A stretch of DNA of 22,417 nucleotides. Source: Candidatus Rokubacteria bacterium RIFCSPLOWO2_02_FULL_72_37 (GTDB lineage: Bacteria > Methylomirabilota > Methylomirabilia > Rokubacteriales > CSP1-6). Below, piece after piece: positions 1 through 10,056 of this stretch (position 1 is the stretch's first letter; every line of letters begins with the position of its first letter). Under the pieces are notes generated by a model that worked only from the letters and a program-made list of their open reading frames with translations, was not told where the DNA came from and searched no databases. Position numbers and translations under genes: made by a program. The stretch spans positions 1-22,417 of the forward strand of contig MGCE01000151.1 of NCBI GenBank assembly GCA_001790315.1, read 5' to 3'.

Positions 1-3000
1 ATGGCCATCGAGCCCGAGCGGTCGATCGAGAGCACGACGGCGAGGCTCGGGATCTCCACCTTCTGCTTGACGTCCATCGTGACCGGCAGCGCCTCCTCGA
101 TCGGCGTCCGGTAGTACCCGCCGAGGCCGAAGCTTTCCTCGCCGCCGACCATGAGCAGCCCGCCGCCCTGCTCGCGCACGTAGTCCCGGACGTTGCCCAT
201 CTGCGCCCGCGTCATCTTGAGCGAGGAGACGTTGGCGAGCACGACCCCGTCGTACTTCTGCAGGCCCGCCAGGTCCTTCGGGATCCCGTTCGGCTCGACG
301 ACGGTGACCTCGATGTTCTGCGACCGGAGCGCGGCCGCGAGCGATTGCGCGTGGCCGCGATCCTTGTCGGCGAGCAGGACTTGCGGCCGGCCGCGGACGA
401 CGACCGTGCCGATGGCGCGGTTGTTCTCCTCGATCGTGTCGCCCTCGACCTCGATCGCGGCCTGGTAGACGTGGATGCCGCTGGTGTCGAGCGCCTGGCG
501 GTAGCTGAAGACGTTCTTGCCCGCCGTGAGGCGCACCATCTGCGAGCCGAGGAACGTGCCGTTGCGGAAGAGCGAGACGCGTCCCGGCGTGTCCCGGTGG
601 CTCCACACCACCACCTTCGCCTGGAACGGCTCGCCGTACTTGACCTCCTGCGGCAGCACCATCCCCTCGGCGACGACCTCCTGGGTGAAGGTGAGCGGCG
701 CGGCGACGTAGTGGATGTCGACGCCGACGTTCTTCGCGGCCTGGGCGCCGGCGAGCGCGTTGCCCGCGTTCTGCCGGCCGTCGGTCAGCAGCACGATGCG
801 ATTGGCCTGCCCCGGCGGCGCCATGGCCAGCGCGAGCTGGATCGCCTGGAAGATGTTCGTCCCCCGCGCGTCCACTTGGGCCTTCGGCCGCTCCGCCGCC
901 GGGCGCAGCCCGAGCGGCTGGTCCACCGCGGCGTGCGCGCCGAAGGCGATCACGCCGGAGTGATCTCCCGGCTTCATGGAGCGCACCGCGTCGGCGACGA
1001 ACCGGTACGCGCGCTCCCGGGCCGCGAAGCTCACGCTGTCCGAAACGTCCAGCAGGAACGTCACGTTCATCCGGTCCACCCAGCGGGGCACCGCCGGGCG
1101 GACGAGCGTGAGGCAGAGCACCAGCACGAGCGCCCCGCGGAGCGCGAGCGCCCAGCGGTCCCCGAGGCTTGGGGGCAGCCGGAGGCGGGAGGCCGTCTGG
1201 CGCCGCCAGTAGAGCAGTCCCTCGACCACCAGCAGCAGCGCCGCGAGCGCCACCAGGAGAGGCCAGAGCTCGCGCTGGATCGCCATCGGCACGGCCGCCG
1301 CCGCGCCGGCGCCGGCCGCCGCCGGCAGCGGCCGTGGGGCCAGGTTCGACTCGTCGGCGTCCGTGAGGTTCACGGCGACCTTCAGCTCGCCGTGGGCCAT
1401 GCCGAGCGTGTAGATCCCGACCTCGTCGGTCTCGGTGAAGCTCACGACGCCGCGGGTCACGTGCGCGCGGACCACGCGGCCGCCGGGAGTCGTCACCTTG
1501 ACGGTGTCGACGCCGTGCGGCACGGGCAGCAGGATCGGCTGGCCCGTCGCGAGCTGAAGGCTCGACTGGTCGAGCCCCGCCGGGTGCAGCCAGCGCAGAC
1601 CGTTGGAGAGGATCAGCGGAAACGCGACGCGCAGCGGGAAATCCGTGCGGAACAGATCGAACCCGACGACCAGCGCCTTGCGGTCCGGCTCCTCGAGCGC
1701 GTAGATCAGCGGCCCGCCGACGGCCTCCACCAGGGGCCGGCCGGCGGCCAGCGGCCGGAGTCGCATCGCGTCCTCGATCGCCACCTTCGCGAACTCGACG
1801 TGGCGCATCACCGGATGGTTGCGGTCCCAGTCCATGATGGTCGGCTGCTCGATCCGGCCGAGCACCTCGAGCGGCACGTCCGGCGGCACCGTGTTCACGA
1901 GCACGAACCGCCCCGGGCCGATCCGCGGGGGGGTGACCGAGTCCAGCACGACCACGTCGGCCTCGTCCATCCCGCCCTGGTACTGCTCGGGCGTGCGGAC
2001 CTCGACGGCCACCTGCGGGTCGGTCCGCAGCACCTTTTCCAGGAACAGGTTGCCCGGGCTCACGAGCAGCACGGCGATCTTCCGCGGCGGCGGCAGGATC
2101 GCGTACGCGACGTCGTCGACCGGGAAGTCGTCCCGGATCCGGAGCCGCGCGGTGACCTGACCACCCCCCGCGTGACTGAACGGCAGCACCACCGACCGCC
2201 GGACGCTCGGCTCGAGCGTGACGTCCTTCTCGGCGATCATCCGGCCGTCCACCTCGAGCGTGAAGCCGAACGCCTGGGCCTCGCTCGTGTAGTTGACCAG
2301 CGACACGAATGCCTGGTGGTCGAACGCGCCCGCGTAGGTCCGTCGCACCGACAGGTTCGTGATACCGACGTTGTGACTGCGGCGGCCGATGCCCACCCAC
2401 CGCACGCGCGGATCGCCGACCGCCTCCGCCTGGGCCGTCGGGAACGCGCCGTCGGTGAAGACGTGGATCTCGGCTCGCGGGTCGTCGCCGACGAGGGCGC
2501 GCGCCGTGCGCACCGCCTCGGGCAGGCGGTCGGGCAGGTCGTGGACCCGGGCGGCACCGAGCGCCGCGACCGCCCGCTCCCGGTCGCGGCCGAGCGCGGC
2601 GGCCACGCGGGGCTGGACGCCGGACTCGATCACCATCACCTCCGCGCCCTCGGGCAGGCGCCGCACCAACTGCGCCGCCTGCGCACGGGCGGCATCGAAG
2701 CGCGACGGCGAGACGTCGCGCGCGCGCATGGACGCCGAGGTGTCGAGGACGACGACGACCCGGCGCCCGCCGTCACCCATCACGGTGGCCACGGGACGCG
2801 CGAGGGCCAGGGAGAGCGCCAGCAGGGCCAGGACCTGGAGGATCAGGAGCGGATCGCGCTGCAGGCGCTGGAAGAACGCCGAGGCCTCGCGGTCCCGCAG
2901 CATGGGCGCCCACAAGAGGAGGCTCGACACGCGCCGTTCCTGCCTCCGCACCTTCAAGAAGTAGAGGAGGACCAGGGGCACGGCCAGCCCGAAGAGGGCG

Positions 3001-3026
3001 AAGGCGAGCGGGGAGAGGAAGTTCAT
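1..3026 (-). CDS. BatA-type protein with three VWA domains, C-terminus beyond left edge
   Basis: Open from ATG at 3026 to the left edge without a stop (1008 codons visible); I scanned this frame for stops. The start overlaps the DUF58 stop as ATGA. The N-terminus is BatA-like: membrane segments at about residues 8-24 and 60-77, then a VWA domain with MIDAS DTSAS (D95, S97, S99). A second membrane pair lies near residues 588-605 and 627-645. A second VWA domain follows (DVSDS, D660-S664), then a glutamine-amidotransferase-like stretch, and a third VWA domain begins at DRSGS (D1002-S1006). The protein thus joins a whole BatA-like half to the VWA/GATase-like half that is often a separate gene. 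MIDAS motifs bind Mg2+ and protein partners; VWA proteins of moxR operons are thought to act with the MoxR ATPase at the membrane. The substrate is unknown. M581, just before the second membrane pair, could be an internal start, but no stop separates the halves. Confidence 0.85.
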   Translation of the reverse strand, partial: MNFLSPLAFALFGLAVPLVLLYFLKVRRQERRVSSLLLWAPMLRDREASAFFQRLQRDPLLILQVLALLALSLALARPVATVMGDGGRRVVVVLDTSASMRARDVSPSRFDAARAQAAQLVRRLPEGAEVMVIESGVQPRVAAALGRDRERAVAALGAARVHDLPDRLPEAVRTARALVGDDPRAEIHVFTDGAFPTAQAEAVGDPRVRWVGIGRRSHNVGITNLSVRRTYAGAFDHQAFVSLVNYTSEAQAFGFTLEVDGRMIAEKDVTLEPSVRRSVVLPFSHAGGGQVTARLRIRDDFPVDDVAYAILPPPRKIAVLLVSPGNLFLEKVLRTDPQVAVEVRTPEQYQGGMDEADVVVLDSVTPPRIGPGRFVLVNTVPPDVPLEVLGRIEQPTIMDWDRNHPVMRHVEFAKVAIEDAMRLRPLAAGRPLVEAVGGPLIYALEEPDRKALVVGFDLFRTDFPLRVAFPLILSNGLRWLHPAGLDQSSLQLATGQPILLPVPHGVDTVKVTTPGGRVVRAHVTRGVVSFTETDEVGIYTLGMAHGELKVAVNLTDADESNLAPRPLPAAAGAGAAAAVPMAIQRELWPLLVALAALLLVVEGLLYWRRQTASRLRLPPSLGDRWALALRGALVLVLCLTLVRPAVPRWVDRMNVTFLLDVSDSVSFAARERAYRFVADAVRSMKPGDHSGVIAFGAHAAVDQPLGLRPAAERPKAQVDARGTNIFQAIQLALAMAPPGQANRIVLLTDGRQNAGNALAGAQAAKNVGVDIHYVAAPLTFTQEVVAEGMVLPQEVKYGEPFQAKVVVWSHRDTPGRVSLFRNGTFLGSQMVRLTAGKNVFSYRQALDTSGIHVYQAAIEVEGDTIEENNRAIGTVVVRGRPQVLLADKDRGHAQSLAAALRSQNIEVTVVEPNGIPKDLAGLQKYDGVVLANVSSLKMTRAQMGNVRDYVREQGGGLLMVGGEESFGLGGYYRTPIEEALPVTMDVKQKVEIPSLAVVLSIDRSGSMA

Positions 3027-3910
3027 ACGAGCACCCGACCCCTGAGCTCCGAGAGCACGAACTCGGCCGGCGGCGTGTCCGTGACGACCCGGTGATATCC
3101 GATCTCCCGGGTGCGGCAGAAGCCCTCGGCCCGCTCGAGGAACTGTCGGAGCCGCTCACGGTAGCCGCGAAGCGCCTCGCCGTCCAGCGTGAGGTCGCGC
3201 ACCTCGCCGGTCTCGCTGTCGGTCAGTCGCAGGTCACCCGCCAGGTCGGGGTTCATCTCCTCCGGGGCGAGCACGTGGACCAGGTGGACGTCGAACCGAT
3301 GCTCGAGGAGCGCGCGAATCCCGGCCTCCCACCCTTCGGGGTCGAGGAGGTCCGAGATGACGACCGCGAGCCCCGGTTCGCGGGCGCGCATCGCGTAGTC
3401 CATCAGCGCGGCGTTCAGACCGGTGGCGCCGGCGGCGCGGACCCCCGAGAGGAAGTTGAGCATGCTCTGCGCCTGGTTGCGTCCGCGCGTCGGTGGCCAG
3501 CCCTCCACGACCCGTCCGCGGAGCACGCCGACGCCCACGCGCTCCAGGTTCACGAGCCCGACGAAGCCGAGCGCCGCGGCCACGCGCACGGCGTGGTCGA
3601 GCTTCGGCGGCGTGCCGAACTCCATCGAGGCCGAGGCGTCGACGAGGAGATGCAAGCAGAGGTCCTCCTCGTCCACGAAGAGCTTGACGTGCAGGCGGTC
3701 GGTGCGCCCGTAGATGTTCCAGTCCACGTAGCGGAGGTCGTCGCCGACGCCGTACGGACGATAGTCGGCGAACTCGACACTGTGGCCCCGGCGGGGGCTG
3801 CGACGCTCCCCCTTCACGTGGCCTCGGAACACCCGGCGGGAGAGGAGCGACAGACGCTCGAGCTGCGCCAGGAACTCCGACGAGAAGAACTCGTGCCGTG
3901 TGACCGGCAT
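3023..3910 (-). CDS. DUF58 domain protein (MoxR-associated)
   Basis: 295 residues, starting at ATG 3908-3910, 4 nt after the stop of the upstream gene. It carries the hallmark DUF58 block near residues 40-80 (HSVEF, DYRPYGVGDDLRYVDWN), followed by a VWA-like core with an intact MIDAS motif, DASAS in LLVDASASMEFG. DUF58 proteins are nearly always encoded beside moxR and VWA genes, as here. They are thought to work with the MoxR ATPase in assembling or activating a partner protein, but the biochemistry is poorly known. There is no evident signal peptide or membrane segment, so it is probably cytoplasmic or peripherally bound. Its stop overlaps the next start as ATGA, which implies translational coupling to the large VWA protein. 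Family assignment is secure; the cellular role is inference. Confidence 0.93.
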   Translation of the reverse strand: MPVTRHEFFSSEFLAQLERLSLLSRRVFRGHVKGERRSPRRGHSVEFADYRPYGVGDDLRYVDWNIYGRTDRLHVKLFVDEEDLCLHLLVDASASMEFGTPPKLDHAVRVAAALGFVGLVNLERVGVGVLRGRVVEGWPPTRGRNQAQSMLNFLSGVRAAGATGLNAALMDYAMRAREPGLAVVISDLLDPEGWEAGIRALLEHRFDVHLVHVLAPEEMNPDLAGDLRLTDSETGEVRDLTLDGEALRGYRERLRQFLERAEGFCRTREIGYHRVVTDTPPAEFVLSELRGRVLV

Positions 3911-3914
3911 CGGG

Positions 3915-5362
3915 TTAACGCTCGTCGAGCGCCTGGAAATAGTCCTTGATCTGGTCGTGATACTCGCGCGGAACCTGCTCGCGGGTGATCGCGTCCTCCA
4001 TCTGCTTCCGGTACTGCCCGATCACGCCGAGGTACTGCAGGCGCGAGCCCATGCTGCCCGCGCGTCCCGTGAGGTTGGTGTCGTACCCGTCCTTGCGACC
4101 CTGTCGCGACTCGCCCTCGACGCCCACGTCGTACGGCGTCGCGCGCAGGCGCGCCGTCGCCTCGCCCTTCGGCATCGGACTCCGGCCCCGGCCCGGGAGG
4201 AGCCCGTCGGCGTCGCCGAAGTCCTGCTCGTCGTACCCCTCGCCACCGCCTCGTCCCGCGTCGCGGCCACGCGCGCCGCGATCCCGCTCGCGCCCGCCGC
4301 GCAGGCCCTTCCCGGAGCGCTGTGCCGCATCCATCGCCCGCATCTTGTCGAGCGCCTTCTGCATCGCCTCGAGCGCCTTGTCCGTCTGGCCGCCCTCGAG
4401 CGCCTCCATGCCCTCCGCGGCGTCGCCCCCCCAGGTCCCCCCCTTGCGCCCCAGGCGCTCCATCTCCTCGAGCAGCTCCTTGAGCTTCTGCGGGGTGATC
4501 TGGTCGGGCCGGAGTCCGGAGGTCAGCGCCTTCGACTTGCGGAAGACCATCTTGTACGACGTGCTCGTGAAATCGGACTGGAGGTCCGGCAGCCGATCCA
4601 CGTGCTCGAGGAGCTTGAGGCGCTCGTCGCCCTTCTTCAGGAAGCTGTTGAAGTCGGGCCGGTGGCCGGAGAGCGACGTGTCCTTGAAGATGGCCGTCAG
4701 GTCGCCGGGGCTCGTCGCGCCGCCCGCGCCGGCGCGCTGCGCGAAATCCCGCTCCTCGAGCATCGCGCGCTTGAGCGGCTGCTTCGCCAGCGCGCGCGTG
4801 CGCTCCTCGAGGAGCGTCGACGCGCTCCGCTCCTCGCGCTCGTCCTCGCCCCGCGACGGCAGGAAGTCCGGCAGGCCGCCCGTCGGCATCGGGACCGGCG
4901 GCGCCAGCGAGAGGGCGAGTGCCGTCAGCACGGGCACGGGCAGCCAGCGCGCCTCGCGCGGCAGCACGCGCCGGACGATCCGCCGGGGCGCCAGCGCCTC
5001 GACACGGGCGAGCGTGTCCGCGACGAGCGCGTCGACGAGCGGGGACCGGTCGGGGCGCCCGGCCCACTCGAGGACGGTCGCGACCCGGTCGTCGAGCGCG
5101 AAGGCCCGGTCCGCGACGTGCGCGGCGTCCCGGGCGTCGACGCGGCGGAGGAGGCCCCAGGCGAGGCCCGCGAGCACACCGACGGCGACGAGCGCCACGG
5201 CGCTCCCGATCGACGCCGCGCCGAGAGGCCCCTTGAAGACGAGCACCAGCGCCGCGCCCACCGCGCCCCAGAACGCGCCGCGGACGCCGGCGTGCTCCGC
5301 GCGACGGAGCCGGATCTGTCGCGTGACCCGCTGCACGAGGCCGGTGATCGGCGCGGGAGGCG

Positions 5363-5366
<4 letters not shown>
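3915..5366 (-). CDS. Membrane-anchored coiled-coil protein of the moxR operon
   Basis: 483 residues. The frame is open further upstream, but ATG 5364-5366 overlaps the moxR stop as ATGA, matching other junctions here, and is the best start. The N-terminal part has hydrophobic stretches at about residues 30-73 (probably two helices, around a short Gly/Pro break) and another near 145-160. The rest is hydrophilic, charged and low in complexity, with a helical segment around TPQKLKELLEEMERLGRK, an Arg/Gly-rich linker, and a conserved-looking end (YLGVIGQYRKQMEDAI followed by QVPREYHDQIKDYF). This layout resembles DUF4175-like proteins found in moxR operons of several phyla, whose function is not known. 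The position between moxR and the DUF58 gene suggests it is a subunit of the same membrane complex. Confidence 0.8.
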
Positions 5367-6376
<1,010 letters not shown>

Positions 6377-6497
6377 CGGGCTCTCCTCCCTGGAGGCCTC
6401 CCGCGCCCGCGACGCGCCGCCAATGCGACTACGGCCATTATCGAAGCAGCGTCAAGCAGCCTGCTCCATCATAATCACGTGCCGCCCTGCAACCATA
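6377..6497 (-). promoter_or_regulatory. Leader of the moxR operon
   Basis: 121-nt gap between the acyl-CoA synthetase stop and moxR. It is visibly richer in A/T than its surroundings between about 6425 and 6497. On the minus strand there is a TTGACG hexamer (6450-6455) and a GATAAT hexamer (6437-6442), but they are only 7 nt apart, so they cannot form one standard sigma-70 promoter; GATAAT may act alone. A strong Shine-Dalgarno lies just before moxR. No clear terminator hairpin was seen. Promoter presence is inferred from position. Confidence 0.35.
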
Positions 6498-8645
6498 CTA
6501 CTCGATTCGGCGCACGGGCGTGGCTGGCACGCGCGGCGCACCGCAGCACGGCCGCGCCCTCGGGGAGCCATCGGCGGGGACCAGCGCGGCCAGCAGGTCC
6601 ACGGCGAACGCCCCCTGGCCACGGGAACGCACCACGATCGGGTTCACGTCGAGCGACAGGAGCCGCTCCCCCAGCGCCCCCGCCAGCCGCACCACCCCGG
6701 CGATCGCGGCGAGGAGCGCGCGCGTGTCTCTGGGCGGCGAGCCGCGCCAGCCGTCGAGGACCCGCAGCGCCTGGACCTCGCCCAGCATCGCCGCGATCTC
6801 GCGCCGGCTCACCGGCAGCGGCCGGCAGGCCGTGTCGCGCCGGAGCTCGGCCTCCACGCCGCCGGCGCCGACCACGAGCAGCGGGCCGAAAGTCGCATCG
6901 CGAGTGACCCCGACGAGCACCTCGACGCCCGTCACCATCCGCTGCACCAGGAGCCCCTCGAGGCGCACGCCGCGCAGGCGCCGGAGCAGCAGCACGGCGG
7001 CGGCGCGTACGGCGCGCGCGTCGGCGAGTCCGAGCGCGAGCGCGCCCGCTTCGGTCTTGTGCGCGAGCCCGGGGCCGACGGCCTTCAGCGCCACCGGGAA
7101 GCCGAGGCGGCGCGCCGCCCGCACCGCCCCCTCGGGCGAGGCGACGAGGCGCTCGGGGACGAGCGGCACCGCGCAGCGCACCGCCAGCGAGGCGAGCGCG
7201 GCATAGGGGAGCGGGCCCGTGACGGGCAGCGGCGCCGGGCGCCCGCGCGGTATCGGCCGGCGCGCGATCCAGCAGGCACGGGCGGCGTCGAAGGCGCGCG
7301 CCGCGGCGAGCGCGCTCGCGAGGGCCCGCGGGCTCCGGAAGGTCGGAACCTGTCGCGCGTCGAGGCACCCGAGGCCGTCCTCGGTGAGGCTGCCGCCGAG
7401 CCAGCAGGGCACCACCGGCTTCGGGGCCGCGGCGGCGACGCGCGCGACGTTCTCCGCGCGCTCCACGCCGCGGGCGCCGGTCACCATGGCCACCACGCCG
7501 TCCACGCCCGGATCACCCACGAGCGCCTCGAGCACCCGCGCGAACAGATCCTCGCTGAGTCCGGCCGTGACGTCCACGGGGTTGTCGCGCGTGCGCGCGT
7601 AGTCGGGCAGCAGGCGCCCGAGCGCCTCGACCGTCGCCGGCGCGAGCCGCGGCATCGGGATCCCCCGCGCCTCGAGCTGGTCGGCCGTCATGATCGAGGC
7701 GCCGCCCGACGTGGCGACGACCGCCACGCCCCGGCGCGGCACGCGAGCCTCGCGCGAGAGATAGCCCGCGGTCTCGACCAGGTCGTCGAGCGTGTCCACC
7801 TCGACGATCCCGAGCTGCCGGGCGACCGCGCCGAACGCCTCGGCGGAGCCGGCCAGCGCGCCCGTGTGCGTCAGCGCGTTCTTGCGTCCCGCGCGGGAGC
7901 GGCCCATCTTGAGCGCGACGATCGGCTTGCCCGCCTCGGTGCAGCGAGCCACGGCCCCACGGAACCGCGCGCCGTCGCGGATCCCCTCGGCGACGAGCGC
8001 GACCGTCCGTGTCCGCGCGTCCTCCGCGAAGTACTCGAGGCACTCCGAGACCGTCACCCCCATCTCGTTGCCGGTCGAGACCATCGCGCTCACGCCGATC
8101 ATCCGATCGAACGCGCGGTTGACGACGATGCCCCCGAGCGCCCCGCTCTGCGAGGCGATCCCGAGCGCCCCGGGCCGCAGCGGCTCCAGGCCGCCGGCCG
8201 GCGAGAAGGTCAGCGGCACGCGCTCCCAGCAGTTGATGAAGCCGAGCATGTTCGGACCGAGGACCGTGATCCCTGCGCTCTCGGCGAGGCGGCGCAGTCC
8301 GTCCTGGCGGCGCCGTCCGTGCTCGTCCGTCTCGGCGAAGCCCGCGGTGAGGATCACTGCGCTCGGGATCGCGAGGCGTGCCATCGCCTCGAGGACCTCG
8401 TGCACCTGGTCGCCCGGCACGCCGATCCACACGACGTCCGGGCGCTCGGGCAGATCCGCGAGTGTCGGGTAGGCCTTGAATCCGCCGATCTCGCCGTGCC
8501 GCGGGTTCACCGGGTAGACCTGACCCGGGTAGCGGTGCTGCTTGAGGTAGAGCAGCGGACGGGCACCGGGTCGGGAGAGATCGGCCGGGCAGCCCACGAG
8601 GGCCACCGACCGCGGGGCGAGCAGCCGTGCGAGCCGGGCGCTCAC
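6498..8645 (-). CDS. Fused ADP-forming acyl-CoA synthetase (acetate-CoA ligase family)
   Basis: 715 residues. The start is GTG 8643-8645, overlapping the glycosyltransferase stop as GTGA; the frame is open further upstream but that part only overlaps the glycosyltransferase. Domain order is CoA-binding Rossmann fold (PRSVALVG at about 11-18), succinyl-CoA synthetase-alpha-like domain (LGPNMLGF, SQSGALG at 165-171) with the candidate phospho-histidine H260 in THTGALAGS, a flavodoxin-like domain (SGGASIMTAD), and a C-terminal ATP-grasp domain (FPVALKAVGPGLAHKTEAGA). This is the fused alpha-beta form of ADP-forming acetyl/acyl-CoA synthetase, which interconverts acyl-CoA + ADP + Pi with acid + CoA + ATP. 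No C-terminal acetyltransferase domain is present. Substrate cannot be read from sequence. TAG stop at 6498-6500. Confidence 0.93.
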   Translation of the reverse strand: MSARLARLLAPRSVALVGCPADLSRPGARPLLYLKQHRYPGQVYPVNPRHGEIGGFKAYPTLADLPERPDVVWIGVPGDQVHEVLEAMARLAIPSAVILTAGFAETDEHGRRRQDGLRRLAESAGITVLGPNMLGFINCWERVPLTFSPAGGLEPLRPGALGIASQSGALGGIVVNRAFDRMIGVSAMVSTGNEMGVTVSECLEYFAEDARTRTVALVAEGIRDGARFRGAVARCTEAGKPIVALKMGRSRAGRKNALTHTGALAGSAEAFGAVARQLGIVEVDTLDDLVETAGYLSREARVPRRGVAVVATSGGASIMTADQLEARGIPMPRLAPATVEALGRLLPDYARTRDNPVDVTAGLSEDLFARVLEALVGDPGVDGVVAMVTGARGVERAENVARVAAAAPKPVVPCWLGGSLTEDGLGCLDARQVPTFRSPRALASALAAARAFDAARACWIARRPIPRGRPAPLPVTGPLPYAALASLAVRCAVPLVPERLVASPEGAVRAARRLGFPVALKAVGPGLAHKTEAGALALGLADARAVRAAAVLLLRRLRGVRLEGLLVQRMVTGVEVLVGVTRDATFGPLLVVGAGGVEAELRRDTACRPLPVSRREIAAMLGEVQALRVLDGWRGSPPRDTRALLAAIAGVVRLAGALGERLLSLDVNPIVVRSRGQGAFAVDLLAALVPADGSPRARPCCGAPRVPATPVRRIE

Positions 8646-9685
8646 GTACGAGCCGGCGCGAGGCTCTCGTACACGTCGAGGTAGCCGTCGATCTCCCGCG
8701 CCTCGGGGAAGCGCCCGCCGACGAGCGCGCGGCCCGCGGCGCCCAGCCGGGCGCGCAGCGCCGGATCTACCGCGAGGCGCTCCGCCTGGGTCTCGAGCGC
8801 GGCCTCGTCGTGAAAGAGGAGGCCCGTCTCGCCGTCCTCGATGAGGGAGCGGTTGCCCTCGATGTCGGACGCGAGCACGGCGCGGCCGAGCGAGAGCGCC
8901 TCGAGGACCGAGTTCGCCATCCCGCCCTCGGAGAGCGAGCAGTTCAGGACCACGTCGGCGCGGGCGTAGAGCGAGGCCATCTGCCCGTGGGCCACCGCGC
9001 CGACGTGACGCGCCCACGAGCGGCCCGCGAGCTCGCGGAGCAGCGTCGCCCCGAGATCCGGGTCGAGGATCGGTCCGGCGTAGAGCAGGCGGAGCTCCGG
9101 CCGTCGCGCGGCCAGGCGCTCGAGCGGGCCGAGCGGCATGAGCGGACGCTTGACCATCCGGATGCCCGCCGGGAACACGAAGAGCAGCGCGCCGGGCTCG
9201 ATGGGGAAGCGGCCGGCGAAGTCGAAGGGCTCCTGCGCCCCGAGTCGCACCGCCTGCGGCACGATGACGAGCCGTGCCGAGAGGTCGGGCAGCACGGCCG
9301 CCACGCGCCCCGCGATGGTCGTGTGGAACGCGGTCACCCACGCCGCGCCCTCGAGGACCCGCCGGACGACCGCCGCGCGCTCCGGGTCGAGGAGGTCGTG
9401 GTTCGCGTCGGTCCCCGTGAGTGTCACCACCAGGGGCAGCTCCGCGCGGCGCGCGAGCCGGAGCGCCAGCGGTCCGGCCCGCCACGCGTGGAAGGCGTGG
9501 ATCAGCCCCGGCCGCCAGGCCTCGACCTCGGCCTCGACGACACCCTCCGGCGCGCTCGCCAGGTCCCAGACGCGGAGCTCGACGCCCCGCGCGCGGAGAC
9601 CGCGGGCGACCCGGGCCACGGTCACGGCGTTACCACGCACAGAGGGGACGACGAAGGGCGCGAGAAGCGCGACACGGGTGGGCAT
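8642..9685 (-). CDS. GT4-family glycosyltransferase
   Basis: 347 residues from ATG 9683-9685; longer in-frame starts add an Arg/Pro-rich stretch that does not look like the family. It has a two-Rossmann-fold (GT-B) layout. The N-terminal domain begins with VALLAPFVVPSVRGNAVT, the acceptor half includes HAFHAWRAGPLALRL and VTLTGTDANHDL, and the C-terminal sugar-nucleotide domain has CSLSEGGMANSVLEAL (near residues 250-264), LASDIEGNRSLIEDGETGLLF. The glutamate motif and the EGNRSLI segment resemble the GLT1D1-like branch of GT4, and more distantly the TIGR04348/SenB selenosugar synthases. No membrane helices. It is coupled to the acyl-CoA synthetase by a GTGA overlap. Donor and acceptor are unknown. 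No obvious Shine-Dalgarno precedes the chosen start. Confidence 0.88.
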   Translation of the reverse strand: MPTRVALLAPFVVPSVRGNAVTVARVARGLRARGVELRVWDLASAPEGVVEAEVEAWRPGLIHAFHAWRAGPLALRLARRAELPLVVTLTGTDANHDLLDPERAAVVRRVLEGAAWVTAFHTTIAGRVAAVLPDLSARLVIVPQAVRLGAQEPFDFAGRFPIEPGALLFVFPAGIRMVKRPLMPLGPLERLAARRPELRLLYAGPILDPDLGATLLRELAGRSWARHVGAVAHGQMASLYARADVVLNCSLSEGGMANSVLEALSLGRAVLASDIEGNRSLIEDGETGLLFHDEAALETQAERLAVDPALRARLGAAGRALVGGRFPEAREIDGYLDVYESLAPART

Positions 9686-9764
9686 CGCGACCGAGCATAC
9701 CGGCGCGTCCGCGCGCCGTCCAGAGGGCCGCGGAATCCCTCGCCGCGGTCGGGGCATCCTTACA

Positions 9765-9770
9765 TATAAT
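9765..9770 (+). promoter_or_regulatory. TATAAT -10 box before the zf-HC2 gene
   Basis: A perfect TATAAT in an otherwise GC-rich region. Transcription would start about 7 nt later, at or next to the ATG at 9778, so the message may be leaderless. No convincing -35 element lies 16-18 nt upstream. Confidence 0.5.
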
Positions 9771-9777
9771 GAGCGCG

Positions 9778-10056
9778 ATGTCCGACTGCGGAGCGCCCGG
9801 ATCGTCCTCGCTCGAGTGCCGGCAGATCGCCGAGCTCCTCGGGGAGTACATCGAGGGCGCCCTCCCTCCCGAGACGCGCGACCTGATCGAGTGGCACATC
9901 GAGGGCTGCGGGCCGTGCGTGGCCTTCGTGAACACCTATCGCGGCACGATCGACGCCGCCAGCAAGCTCCGGGACGTCGAGATCCCGGCCGAGCTCAAGC
10001 AGCGCCTGCTGGCCGTCCTCCGGAGCCAGGCGGCCTCACACGAGCCGCGCGCGTAA
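9778..10056 (+). CDS. Small zf-HC2 zinc-binding (anti-sigma-like) protein
   Basis: 92 residues from ATG 9778. An in-frame ATG at 9769 overlaps the TATAAT box and is therefore less likely to be transcribed. The protein has the zf-HC2 signature: an upstream C14, then H40-x3-C44-x2-C47 in WHIEGCGPC, within a helical segment (CRQIAELLGEYIEGALPPETRDLI). Such domains coordinate zinc and, in ZAS anti-sigma factors, bind an ECF sigma factor and respond to redox change. There is no membrane helix, and no sigma-factor gene lies in the window, so its partner is not visible. It is the only plus-strand gene in the first 20.8 kb. Its last 21 bases overlap the end of the convergent permease gene. Confidence 0.85.
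   Translation: MSDCGAPGSSSLECRQIAELLGEYIEGALPPETRDLIEWHIEGCGPCVAFVNTYRGTIDAASKLRDVEIPAELKQRLLAVLRSQAASHEPRA

Noticed and set aside
345..3095. Very long plus-strand open frame (over 900 codons), and similar ones at 3900-5537, 5886-8684 and 16095-18353
   Set aside because: Arg/Pro/His/Ala-rich translations without domains, exactly antisense to well-recognised genes; an effect of extreme GC bias.
6437..6455. TTGACG/GATAAT as a complete sigma-70 promoter for moxR
   Set aside because: The spacing is 7 nt instead of about 17.
8642..9685. Glycosyltransferase as SenB of selenoneine synthesis
   Set aside because: Some shared segments (TLTGTD, EGG) but these occur in related GT4 branches; the gene is about 4 kb from selD, separated by a transporter operon and a convergent gene, and no senA-like gene is present.
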